Shown: positions 39,701-51,907 of the stretch, in pieces
Numbering within the stretch: the stretch's first letter is position 1
How the letters are laid out: every line of letters starts with the position of its first letter
Assembly: GCA_900239685.1 (NCBI GenBank)
Contig: OENT01000571.1
Location: 1,631 to 65,630 of the forward strand
DNA: 64,000 nucleotides
DNA from: Rotaria macrura
Lineage: Eukaryota > Rotifera > Eurotatoria > Philodinida > Philodinidae
Direction: 5' to 3'
Translations under genes and position numbers: made by a program
Notes under the pieces: generated by a model
Databases searched by the model: none
What the model was told of the DNA's origin: nothing
What the model saw: the letters and a program-made list of their open reading frames with translations, nothing else

Positions 39701-42700
39701 ATCAAAGGAAAAAGAACGTAATGATTTCATTCGGTTGAATGATAAAGATTAAATCTTTCATGAGAGTAAAACCTTCGATAAATCGGGTGGAACTAACATT
39801 GATACGTTGTTGCTTCGGGTCAGTTTTTTGAAAACAAGACGATGATCATCAATCAGTTTTGATTGATCGAATTTCACTCTCGAGAACTTTAACTTCTTTG
39901 AAATAGTTCATATTGCTTATATACTATCATGTGAAAAGTATCGAGAAGAAGAACTTTCTTGCGTTAACTTATGCTCGTTACTATTACTTGCCGATTAAAA
40001 AACTCATGCAATATGAATTCGTCGGGGTTACATCTACATACTGTTCGTGCTTATGTATGCTTTTTTTTCTTCTCTTCTTCTTTCATTGACGTTAGTTGGT
40101 ACGGACAAGTTGTCGAAGTAAATCTCGGTCAGACACAACAATCATCTCTTCGTAAAAAAAAAAGAAAAATGATAATGTGATAAAAAAAAAAGAAAGAAAG
40201 AGAGGAACGTGTCCAAAGAAAGAATGTTTGCATTTTATGTCGATATTAGATAGGAATCATGCATGAATTTTTCGGACGTCAAAAAAACAAACAAAACATA
40301 AACACTAATATCTATATTTCTTCTCTTTTGATGAGCAGTAACAATAATATTGCATGTGTGTATATACAGTTGTCCGACCATGGCCTATACTAATTCTGCA
40401 CAGCAGAGAGCCAAGATGATGAAGAATGGTTGTAATAGAGAAGAAAGAATGAAGTATGTACAGGAAGCTGAATATAATGACAATGATCAAGCGATTCAAA
40501 GCAATACAGGACGTAATACAATACAATGAATGGACAATATGTGCACGCATAAGGCAAGACACTGTCCCCTAGAGTGTCTTTCATCATAATGACTAACTTC
40601 TTGAAGCAAAAGATAAACATGAAACGTACTATTGAAGACATTGACAGAAAAAGAGAATAAAGAGTCATAAAATTAGTTCATTTTTCTTTGTCGACAATAG
40701 AAATCATTTATTATCGATGAAAATCGATTTTAATATCTTATCTAACAATTTAATTAATTAAAAATATATCAAATGTTCTATTTACCTTAAGATATTTCTC
40801 ATTATTATTATTATTATTAATGTCATTGATTTCAAGATATTCATCTTCTTTGACTGGTTGTAATGGTACGAAATTTCCACTTGAAATCATATTCAAACAT
40901 TTATTATGATTATTAATGACTGACGCTTCAATATCATGAATTGACTTTGATTTTAGTTGATTGATTTCATTTTTGATTGGTGTTATCAATTCACTTGTTG
41001 ATGATGTTGCATCAGCTGATCGACTCATAATTGCTGCTGAATCATGTCGATATGAATTCGATGGTGTTGTTGATTGTGATGAAAATGATGAAATTGTTGT
41101 ACTACCGATACTACGTATTGAATCTGTACGTACGGGTACAGGCGGTCGTCGTTGTTGACGCATTGATAGATGATGAGTTGTGTCATGTTTAACTGTAGTT
41201 GATTTAATTTTAGGCGGCGTTTCAGCATAAATATTATTTAGTTTCATATCGGACAAGTCCGGTTTGATTGTTTTTGATGAAATAATTGATTTCATATTCT
41301 GACAAGATTTCGTTGATTGATTCTGATTAGTTTCATTGGACTTTGTTTTTCGAGATGGTGCACTCGTTGAAGTATCAGCAACTAAGATAGAAACATACGT
41401 AATAAGATTCTTTACTGCTGACAAAAGAAAATAACATGTATATTGCCATTTACTTAATCAAGGTGACGGATGCCTGTTGTTCAAAGTGCTGAAAGTTCTA
41501 TTTTCTTCGTTTCGAAAAAAAAAGAAAATTACTAAAGTTCAAGTATACAACTGTTTCAATATATACATATATTTATAAACATGAATACACATTTTAACTA
41601 CTGGTGTATTCAAAATTTTTCAAGAATGAAAAAGAAAAAAAAATAATAATAAATTTGACAATGTATGCAACATGATTATAACCTTCTCATCGTGTATATA
41701 TTATTCTTAACTAGAAAAGGTCAATGTTCATTGCATTGCTTCTACGGGTTTATCTTGATCTGTTTAAACAACACGTTGAAGTTTCATTCAAGGTGAGAAA
41801 AAGTATGAGAAGAATGCTGTTTGAAAATGCAATGAACCTAATATCATGCGTTTGTTCAATTAAATGAAGATTTTAGAACATAGATGAAGAAACAATGGAA
41901 TTTTACACTACCTGCTGTTATACACGAGGTCATTGATATATGAGTAGTAACAAATAAAACGAACGAAACTAGGGATTGACTCGAGAATAAAATGATGAGG
42001 TAAAACTTTATTTGCTAACCGCCGCCGTGCAGTCATCATATATAAACTTCTATCGAAAGGTGATACCTGCACGTGCATTGAATGAACTCTTCAGTGATAT
42101 TACATCATCATACCAACAAAAAAAAAAAGAACGCAGAATCAGTGGACTCGAAAAGTTAATGAGCAAACACTTACTTTCATATGTTTGTTTAACCATCCAA
42201 TGCCAAATATAATCAGAAGTTTTTCTCATCGAATCAAAACTACTACTGTTCATTATTATTCTTTTTCTTTCTAATATTAAATCCATCGTATTCTCTCGCA
42301 GTTTGTATATTTAAGCTTCTATGCTGTCGCTTGTTTTCTGTTATGTGTAAACGAAAAGAAGAATAATGTCACAATGGTAATAAGTAAGAGGAAGAAAAAT
42401 ACTGATAAAAAATCCATTTCTTGTGTCAAATCAGAATATTCAATCCATAGTTACCGAACGTAGAAACATGTCGATTCTTACACTTATCGATGATTTAATA
42501 ACTACCATTAGAAATATTCAGTTGACAACGCTTAACGTTTACATGTGAACGAAAAATATCATTCCTATCTTATTAATAGACATAAAACATAAAAATTTCT
42601 TAATTGAATATATCACAGTTTATAACATATGTTTTGTTTGAAAGTCATGTTCAATCTTTTCCAATATGTAAATATCAAGGAAGTATTTGGGATTCAATGA

Positions 42701-43001
42701 TTTATTATATTGATCAATCTAATTTTTTATTAGTTACAGCAACGTCAACATTGATCATTATCTCATATGCATTCAATTAAATGTTCGATCTCTATCTCAA
42801 GGTAATAATAAATATGAAATTGAATGTAATGATACAATAGAACATGCTCTGTTTCTTTCTATTCTAATAAATGACACAGATGTTGATTGTGCTGTGATTG
42901 AAGAGAACAACTAAATGAAATGACTTGGCAGAATTCACATTATCGAAATGATCGATATATTCTCTTCTTTTTTTTTCCTTCATCGTAAATGCAGTAGCCG
43001 T

Positions 43002-43033
<32 letters not shown>

Positions 43034-45791
43034 GTATTTAAAGAAAAGAATAAAAAATGTTCTCAAATACAAAAGAATGAATTGAACATTCATTCATTCA
43101 TAGAGTTAGTCAATGGATGAAGGTCTTTGAAATATAAAATGAAACTAAATATGTCTACCTGTTAATTTATATGTCATTCGACGATGTGTAACAAGATTTT
43201 CAAGAGAACGTGCTAGAGAAAATCCTTCAGTAAATATTGAACACATGTGTAATGTTAATAGAGAAAATCAACTTTCAGACTCTATGCCGTTGTAGTATAT
43301 GTTATTACTTATCTATATTCTCTTACGATCTCAACTTGCTCTTATATTTATATGTACCTATATATATCTAACAGTTCAATTTTCTCTCTCTCTCTCTCGT
43401 TCACGCTCCTTTCTTTTTCTTCTATATTTTGCTCATTACATTTTGTCACACCTGTTTCAATTTTTTTCTTCTCTTTTTTTTTTGTTGATTATAATCAATT
43501 AAAATTGTCTATGTCATAATCGCTATATAATAAACCATGGATACAATTTACTCGGGTTTTTTTTTTAACTTAATTAAAAATCTTTTCAAACATAGTGAGA
43601 CATTGTTTCATTCATTGTACCGTTTAGAATCAAAAGTTTCTATTTCACAACGATCAATGTTTTATGTTGAAAAGAGAAAAAAAAAGAAAAGGAACATAAA
43701 TTTCTATTCATACCTTAGAAATTAACAAGTATGAAATGTTCAAGTACGGAAAATAAATGAGGCATGTTTCATTTATTTTTCAACAATCAAAGAAGAATAG
43801 ACAATAATGCATGAAATTTTTAATGAAGTCCAAGTATTGTTATGTTATTCGAGGCTTCTGTAATATTCTTGTTCTATGTTTGAATGAAGACAGATAGGAA
43901 AAAAAAGAACAGACGATTATAGACGTCTCATTAGCTGTATGAAAAAATAGTTTTCTCTGTCATAAATACATTTTACTGAACTTCCTTCTATCAACAAATC
44001 AATCAAGCATACGTCAAAGAAGTTATTTATACTCGAAAGTAATTCAAAAATATCATGTGTTGTTTTTCTTTGTGATTACCAATAAAAACGAACACACGTA
44101 TATCACCCGTCGATTAAAAGGATAAATATAGATACTTATAGTATATCGTATAATATTCCCCTATATTTAACTTTTATATGAGAATGAAAGAATGAAACGA
44201 TTTGTTTTACTTTTTTACCTGCTTTCATTGCTTAACGAATTGAACTTCTTAAATATTGTCTTCAAATGAATTAGTATTGATCATATCATCATAATATTCA
44301 TATGTTATAGATGTCATCAAAATATTTCTCGTTAGAATAGTTTATTGACGATTATTTTCGGTATCATCAAGATTTTGAAGAATCGACGATGGCCATTCTC
44401 AATGTGTTGGATTTATACGATAGTCAATGCGATTTTTATGAACACAAAAAAAACAGAAGAAGAAGCTTACTGTCAAACGGATGATCTCTTTTTATTTTGA
44501 CTAGTCGCCGACATGTGAATAACTTATGTTTTTCTCATCCGACGAGAGAGAAAAAAAGGATGTAAGCACAATCTAATTGTCGAACTTCGTTTCTTTTTTC
44601 TTGTATATGTTTGACTTTAGAATGTTAAAGACGTTTTGTTTTCTTTTTTTGCAATCGACTTACTTAAAAAGCATGATTCGAAATACATCTTTGATAACGA
44701 ACGAAGAATGATTAGAGAAGAAAGTTCATGCCTTTGACACATTTTTATATGTACTGATATTACTTATAACACATATGTGTTCAAACGAATTCGAATACAT
44801 ATCTATGATCAACGAGAAAGTAATGATATATAACAACAGAGAGAATATAAACATCTGCCTCGAATTCATTATATTTGACTAAAGTAGTTATTTTATCATT
44901 CTATAAATACATATGAAACTTTTTATTATAAATAGAACGTATTTGCCATAAGACTTATTTTTTTACATCAATGATAGACAACGCCAAAACAAAAAAGAAA
45001 CTTGACGGTTTTCTTTCACAAAGACTTATTATAATACTGAACAATGGATTAAAAATAATTAACTGGTAGTATGTGCTTTCAAATGTTTAAAAATACCTTG
45101 ACATATAAAACTATTAATAAGTATGAAGAGTCGCACGTATACCGAGTGTGATGACAAACACATAGATTGAATCATTGAATATGCATGTAAGGAATAGATT
45201 AAATTAATGACAAACATCAGGAAAGACTTGTTATAATAGAGGACAACTTTTAAGGGCAAATTAATGATTAGCATGATATGGAACAATAGTTTTATACTAA
45301 AACTTAATCATTTATGAATGGATTAAATTATACTACGATGCTTCTCCATTTCGTATTTAGCTTCCTCTTTTTTTTTCTTCTTCTTATCAACAGTTATTTA
45401 TCTACTGAGCTGATAATCATGAATCGTCAAGAAGATGCTAATATTAAAGCATGCTCAACCTTTAGTGTATTTTTCTTATATTACTTCAAAAATCTAATTA
45501 GCTTTATTTACTGACATTCTTTCTAATGAATAGATAAAAGCAATATGTGAGACTTAATATGTATTTGAATGTTTATCTTTTTCCTCATACTTTACGAATT
45601 TTATTGTGCAACGATTCAGATATTGTTTATCAATAGAGGTTAATATTTATTTAATAGTATAGTCATTTGAAACATATACGAATGTAAAGTATGTTTACCA
45701 TGTAGTAACTATTGTATTTTGATATAAGAGAAAACTTACGAATGTACGACGTTTGAAGATATCGTTGTAATTTTGAATCTGATAGACCCAT
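30742..45791 (-). CDS. SRCIN1/KIAA1217 (p140Cap/SKT)-family scaffold, 18 exons, 950 aa
   Basis: Exons: 45791-45740, 43212-43159, 41381-40786, 39331-39251, 39177-39099, 39048-38965, 37491-37398, 37326-37222, 37152-36881, 36820-36751, 34614-34371, 34298-34198, 34127-33997, 33941-33884, 31783-31700, 31648-31507, 31424-31341, 31263-30742. In vertebrates this family links Src/Csk, p130Cas and cortactin to cytoskeletal control. Evidence: starts MGLSDS (myristoylation consensus, as in p140Cap). RRPPVPVR in exon 3 is an SH3-ligand type site. Exons 7-9 encode the conserved LDTLKALFVRAFPQHLTM, IEKDIFYQLEDM and DVKDRSVLKI block. From about residue 498, MERQLESLTELV opens a long coiled coil that includes EEPERLD. 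Exon 18 has KPNPPPR and ends SVTDL, a possible PDZ ligand. The exon 9 donor is GTTAAT; reading through it gives a false stop. 5' exons beyond 45791 are possible. SRCIN1 and KIAA1217 are not separable here. Confidence 0.92.
31957..32447 (-). mobile_element. hairpin-ended repeat, copy B (SRCIN1-like intron 14)
   Basis: About 490 bp, in minus orientation relative to copy A, so parallel to the host gene. The left-end hairpin GTGTACTCA / TGAGTACAC is intact. The right-end hairpin reads CGAAC-TTAA-GTTCG instead of CGGAC-ATAA-GTCCG, so both arms have changed together. Internal deletions make it shorter than copies A and D. Confidence 0.9.
34656..35283 (-). mobile_element. hairpin-ended repeat, copy C, interrupted by gap (SRCIN1-like intron 10)
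   Basis: Both ends are present: TTTTCACATTT and the CGGAC-ATAA-GTCCG hairpin at 34656-34690, and the GTGTACTCA hairpin at about 35259-35282. The interior is the N run at 34811-35258. It lies about 40 bp upstream of exon 11 of the host gene. The remaining sequence is nearly identical to copies A and D. Confidence 0.88.
34811..35258. other. assembly gap (448 N)
   Basis: Run of N entirely inside a repeat copy, so the gap is repeat-induced and probably contains only the middle of that element. It is intronic and costs no coding sequence. Confidence 0.99.
35477..36678. mobile_element. 1.2-kb element with about 200-bp terminal inverted repeats
   Basis: The left arm (35477-35680) and right arm (36501-36678) are diverged inverted copies. 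Shared blocks include ATATATCCAA-TGATAAAATG, TTTTGAATT, TGTAGGT, CTAATGA, TATTTTTACGA and TTGCATAGAGA-AAGTTCATT. The interior of about 820 bp has no usable frame. It lies in intron 10 of the SRCIN1-like gene, 190 bp from repeat copy C. Class unknown; no target-site duplication could be fixed. Confidence 0.75.
43003..43033. repeat. GAT microsatellite
   Basis: Roughly ten uninterrupted GAT units in intron 2 of the SRCIN1-like gene. Likely polymorphic; no function suggested. Confidence 0.95.
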
Positions 45792-48745
45792 AGTTTTACC
45801 AATATAAATATATATATTAATTGATTAAAAGAATTTACTTAAAATAAGAATGATATACAATAGACGACACGCCAATTGTCGTTCACTTAGTATAGTGATG
45901 ATGATTTGTGTGCGTCTATGTGCTAACCAATCTAAAATACAAAAGTGTGATGATGAGCGCCGACTCGTTTTCATAGAAGTAAATTGTAAACAAAAGCTAC
46001 AATCAATAATTACGTGCCTGATCCTCCGATTACAAGAACAACATACGCATGCACATTTATATGAACCAACTGTGGACTAATCAAGAAAGCTCTAATCGAC
46101 TAGTTCTGTAGGAGATAGGCATTAGATGAAAGTGAGATAGAGAAGAAGAAAAAAAACTAGACAGAAGGCGACTAGTGACGATGTCATCTGAGAAATGCAT
46201 ATAAAATTTGTGTTTTTTTTTCGTCTATGTTGCGTTACTCACTCAAGCACGCTTCTTAAGATGATGAAAAAAAAAAAAAAANTATACACTTAGTTTCTAG
46301 AAAAGTAAACCATAGATCGTGAGACAGATGTGTATCATTGATCATAGTGAGAATATGTAAACGAATGAACACAAAACGATACAATATTTATACGATTTTG
46401 TTAATATTTCAACCATGATGTGTATATAAATAGAAAGGAAGAAGAAAGAGTTCCGTCATTTTTTCCTTCCAAGATTCTGTACGTACACATATTGTAATAA
46501 TCAAGCTAATGAAGTCGAGATAGTTTTGCGAAAAACATACTTGATAGTATTTATTTAACTCTAGACTAAGAACGAAAAGAAACTCTTCAACATTCGAGAT
46601 AATAAGAAAAACAAGTAGTTCATTATAATATTTATAATTTTGATACTATACATTTAGTTTTAGAAATTCTATAGATATCCGACGAGAATATTCTACTTAG
46701 AAAATTTTCTACTCATCATCTATATCAATGGTTTGATTTTACTATTACATCAAGAGAACTCAAACTTACTCTATATTCTTCGATTGTGCTTACAAACATA
46801 TAATCACTCACTGTAATATATCTTAACATAAAGATTATGTATTTACAGTTGACCCGTAATTGAATTGGTTCTTTTGAATTGTTTCGTCAGGTATATGTCT
46901 TGTGTTCCTCTCCTCTCTCTTCTCTCTTGTTCTTTCTCGATATTCTATTCTGTTTATTTCATAATGATCGTGCTTAGTAGAACTATTTGATTTTTCTTCT
47001 TTTAGTGTACCTCCACCTTTTCTTTTTCTATTCTTGACTAAGAAGTAATATCATGATCATTTGTACGTTTATTGAATCGTAGTACATACTGTTTGATTAT
47101 ATGTGTGATTGTGTACTACTATGTCTATAGAGGAATGAATGACAAAGACAAACATCACATAAGTGAAATGATTCAAACGACTATTCATTAAGTTCAAAAA
47201 ATTCCTTTTTATTTTTCTTTATTCATCAACGGAATGTAGAATGAAGAAAGATATGTATATATAGGTAGAACTGAATCTATTCGTTTTTCTCTCATGAGTA
47301 TTATATATTGTAATTATATAGTAATTCAACGCAATCTAATTAAAGTAATCTGTAAATACTTACATTAATAATTTAATTTATCTGTTTAATAAAAGAAAGA
47401 ACTAATTGTTAGTTTAATGAATAGAGAGAAAAATGATTGCAGTCTATGAACCTAATCATATTCTCTATCCATTTATTTTGATCTCTGTTAATGCTAGATG
47501 TATGTGAGTATGAGTGGGTGTGTATTTGTATACATATAAGATATGATTCGATTAAATGAACGACAAGAAGAAGAAGAAAAAAAGTATCAATCTTAACATA
47601 TATATATATATATATAGATGAAGAAGAAGTAAATCAGTCGATTATAGCACGCGCATAATCAATGAGTAATTTTAATAGAACTCATTCCTTACTACTATTG
47701 TTTGTAATAAAACTATGTTATGAATCGAAGACTTATGTAATGAACACTGTCACTAATCACAAAATCTTGGATAACATCAATCTTTACTTGTACTCTACGT
47801 GATGTCAAATGTTCGCTTATGCTCTAATACCGATCTTCATATGTGAACGAGCACAAGTGATTTGACTTTACACATAATATATATCTAGATAGATAGATAA
47901 GTATTTCCATTGCCAATCATTAGTAGAATCATACGTTGTTTTTTTTACTACCCATCGGTACTCTCTCTATAATGCGTGTGTACTATTTGTCGACAGTTTC
48001 AACATCCTGTTGCGATCAATAGGAGAGAATATAAGTAACTAGCAAGAACATTCTAATCTTATTGAAAATTGTTCTCACTTGAGTGGCTGAGTGTCGGAAA
48101 TATTTTTTATATCCTTATTCGAGCTATGAATTTATATGCATAGTAATGTCTCTAGATAACCGATTACTGTTGCATCAATTGATAAATATTTAAAGTTAAA
48201 TAATGTTTGTCTATAGATAAGAATTAATTACCATGTGCTTATTCTATCTATCACACAATGAATATGACTAGAATGTTACATAGTATTGTCATTTTAAATG
48301 ATAATCATTCTAGAAAAAGAACATGAGAATTCGATTAAATTCAGTTAGCAAATACTTGTCGCGAGTTTATTTTTTCTAATTGAAATGAGATATTTTCATG
48401 AATATATTAGAATAATAATATGGTTGATAGAATATATAGCTTAATTGTTAGTATTCTATAAATCAAATTTGTGAAAATCGTAGAATGTCAAGAAAACTCT
48501 CAGTTTGTTTTCCATGATCAGAATAAGAAAACAAGAGATACAGCTAATATTTTCTGCAAGTCACGTACGCTAATTATTCAAAACAAAACAATCATAATAA
48601 TTATTAATCTTATCAGATGCAAAATCATATATTTCACGATTATAATCAATAATCAAAATTTCTATTCTGTCAATGCATAAGATCGTCTTCTTGTTGTCAA
48701 CTATAACTATCTATTGAAATTTTCGTAGTTACTAAAAGCATTTGT
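45792..48745. other. intergenic, no gene seen
   Basis: Upstream of the SRCIN1-like start, so it may hold its promoter and untranslated 5' exons. An A run followed by a single N stands at 46282, and a TA run at 47597-47616. Short open frames show no motifs or splice continuity. Confidence 0.45.
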
Positions 48746-49990
48746 TGTGTATTCAAAAAGTGAGTACACTCTACAATCGATCAATGTGTTCGATCGGCTG
48801 TTTACTCTAGAACTTCTGAAAGGCTAATCCGATTGACATGACATTTTTTACACCGCATTATCACGGTCGAGTTCGAACATGAGAATAATTCGTCAAAGAT
48901 TTACTGAGTTACAGCAAGAAATATCATTATTTTCTATGCAAATATTGACCTATTCCAATGTTCGCAAATCAAAATCTGTGTCGTAGACAAAATGAAAACT
49001 GAACTGTCATGTATCATTCGATAGAAAATTCCATGGGCTAAGAAATAATGCTAAATTGTAGGGGTAAATATGTTGTTTTTGAAAGTTCCTCAAAAACTAT
49101 GAAAAAACTTACGTATACTGACACCGTGTCTGTATGATATGTGGTTTTTTCCCATAGAGCTAACATTGTTTTTTAGGAGTAGATAGAACTTGTCAAGAGT
49201 TCTAAATGATTTTATATCATAAAGGTAAATATGGTGCATTTACGGTCCCTCCCCCCTCCCTCAAATAAAGTTCATTTTAGTCAAAATTTTCGAAATTGAG
49301 ATAAATGCATAATTTCGTTTCAAAAAATTTTTTTCGATTCACGATATCTTGAACGCGCAACCCCAATCTTTTAGTGCTGATCCTTACGATTAATTCAAAT
49401 TTTTTTGTTTGAAAGAGCATGTCAAGGTGCAGGACACTTCAGAGTCCTTTGTTTTCAAAAACCGTTCTTTATGACTACATAACAATGGATCGCTATAGAA
49501 AAACCACCGTTTTTTAAGGGTTTTTTGAGGTCATTGAATTTCTGATTCCTGTTTTCCGCTGAAAAAGTAAGAAGGGACTCTCTACTGCCCTTCATATTGA
49601 CAAGCTCTTTCTAACAAAAAAACTAAAGATATATCATGAGCTTGGACCGAGAGATTTGGGTTGCGGAATTCACTATGTTTGACCCTTGTCAGGTCCGCAT
49701 CTCAGTCAGACATCATGATAGAGGGTTGGAACTTTAACCATAGCTTTCTCATACCAAGCCTAAGATATCCTACAAGTTTCATGCAACTCGAACGTTCCTG
49801 GGCCGAAGATTGATTTTTGAAAGGGGAGGGACCTTAAAGTTTCTTCAATGTTGTACTTCCTAAAAGCTATGAAATACTGACGCTGTTGGTCGATTCTTGT
49901 AGACAGATCGATTAAAATCAATCTTCCGTCAGCTTCAATTTTTGAAGTATACATAACACTCGGATTTGAATCTGAGCTTTCTACGTTATT
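48746..49990 (+). mobile_element. long diverged member of the hairpin-ended repeat family, copy E
   Basis: The left end GTGTATTCA-AAAAG-TGAGTACAC and following CTCTACAATCGATCAATGTG align with copies A and D. The right end has TTTTTGAAGTATACATAACACTC, split from CGGATTTGAATCTGAG, which again forms a hairpin. Between these ends it is about 1.24 kb rather than 0.56 kb, and only the outer parts match well. It has no frame longer than about 65 codons. It may be an older or longer parental form, or a copy with a secondary insertion. Confidence 0.7.
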
Positions 49991-50655
49991 TTTTTATTTA
50001 GCGTTAGTAAAATTTTCCAATTTTGAGAACTTTATTTCATGTACTAGGGATATTACAAGACTTTTTTTGCTATTTCTAGTAATTATGATTGCAATCTTGC
50101 ATAATGTTTGAATGCAAGTTTTACATATTTCGAGAAAGGAATTATTCAATATCAGAACAAAATGATGCTGATGCCATTTTTAGATCGTGCACATTCATTC
50201 TTCAACGTTTTTTTTTTCCTGAAATCAATAGCTCGGGCAGACAACAACAATCATTTTTCTTCATCTGAACAATCTGCTAAATCAAAAGACTTTGATCAAT
50301 CGAAAATTTTTCTTAGAGCATAGTCTAGTGACATCTGTAAACTGTAATAGAGAAAATTTCCTCGATGAATTTCATTATTTGAATATTTTTATAATCAGAA
50401 CATATTTTCAAAAAGCTGAGAATTATTTAGACTGCTAATGGTTTTCAGATCATTCGATTCGTTATCAAGTTCTTTCCTCAGACTCAGACTCAGATAGGTA
50501 ATCGAAATACGTATGGTTCATAAGTTCGAACGAATGAATGTTCTATTTTGTTCTTAAAATTAATCATTAAGAAAAACGAGTACATGAATATATTTTTTAT
50601 TTCAAGATCTTATATCGTGTTGAGAATCAACAATTAAACTAGAAAGGAAAGAAAA
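49991..50655. other. short intergenic region upstream of NOP10
   Basis: A 71-codon frame at 50108-50323 has no recognisable feature. The NOP10 promoter should lie at the right end of this segment; I see no clear TATA or initiator element. Confidence 0.45.
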
Positions 50656-50987
50656 ATGTTTCTTATGTTCTATTTGAATGAAAAGGGTGAACGAGTTTAC
50701 ACGTTCAAAGTAGGTTATTTTATTTTCTTATGTTGGATTTTTATCTGATATCAGCGATATTTTTCTTCTGTTCAATTTAGAAAGTCGATCCGTTAGGTAA
50801 CCCTACACAATCGGCTCATCCTGGTAACCCTAATTATAGTATAATGCGAAGAAACGAGTTAAAATTGTTTTTGTATTTTTTTTCTCTAGCCAAATTTTCA
50901 CCGGATGATCAATATTCTCGTCAACGACTCAAACTCAAAACACGATATAGATTACTTTTAACACAAACACCACTTACCAAGTGTTAA
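50656..50987 (+). CDS. NOP10: NOP10, H/ACA ribonucleoprotein subunit, 3 exons, 64 aa
   Basis: Exons 50656-50709, 50781-50823 and 50890-50987; phases 0 and 1 match. The protein starts [18 protein letters not shown], continues [14 protein letters not shown] and then [20 protein letters not shown]. This is the classic NOP10 layout: a small N-terminal beta structure, the central SAHPAKFSPDD linker and a basic C-terminal helix. Length equals human NOP10 (64 aa). NOP10 binds the pseudouridine synthase dyskerin/Cbf5 and is needed for rRNA and snRNA pseudouridylation and H/ACA RNP stability. As in other eukaryotes, the zinc-binding cysteines of archaeal Nop10 are absent. AATAAA at 51063-51068 and 51076-51081 follow the stop. 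WASHC4 starts 920 bp downstream on the same strand. Confidence 0.96.
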
Positions 50988-51907
50988 ATTTGTTTTCCAT
51001 TACTATCGTATTAGTTTCGATACAAAAAAAACTGTGTCGTTGTTTTTTTGTTGTTTCCAAAAAATAAAAAAGACCAATAAAAATGTGTTTAACATCGATT
51101 GATGATTTTACATTGTCAAATTTTGAATACAGTATCGTATTTGATGTATCAATATCAAATAAAGCAATTTCGTTTTCTAGAGAAAACGGATACCGTTCAT
51201 TAAAGTTTTATCTTCGATTAGTTTCTTCTTCAGTGTGGTCATTCGCTGAATTTTGAACACGTCTTATTGTGTTAGTACATCGTTTTTTTTTCTAATAGTA
51301 AAATTCTTTGGTGTTTCAATAGTAATATAAATGTCGATGGTCAACGAAATCACCGATATTTGAAATAATAATCATATTATATGAAAAAAGCAGTGCGACT
51401 CGTTTAAGTTTGTCGGCTATTGTAAGACGTAGCTCAGATGTCTTATGCATTCATGGAGTAGTATTTCGAAAAGAAACAAAAATTCTCGATGATAACTACG
51501 AAATTTTATTCATGATAAAATGAACTACCAAAATTCGCTTTTCAAAACTTGTACAATTTATGCTGTCATGAATAAAACGGATTAGGAAAATATATTTTCT
51601 CAATGTGATTGTTTTCGTATAAATTCGATTCGAATAATTTAATGTTAGATAATAAGATTAAATAAAAATTCATAGTATGTATTTTGCTTGGAACGTTTTG
51701 TTCTATTGACTAAATGCGGCATCTCTGTTCCTTTCACAAAATTATTCATCCAACGTCATCCAATAAAAAGTGTGAAGATGCAAAAGAAGAAGAGAAGGAA
51801 AAGGCTGTTCGAGCTGCATTTATTATATTATCATTTTTGATAAAGAATCTTCGTTTTTTCTTTTATCTCGTTTAACACATTTTGTTATTAAAGATCGTCC
51901 GTTGGCA
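50988..51907. other. intergenic between NOP10 and WASHC4
   Basis: Contains the NOP10 3' end with two polyadenylation-like signals, then AT-rich sequence leading to the WASHC4 start. No further exon is recognised. Confidence 0.5.
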
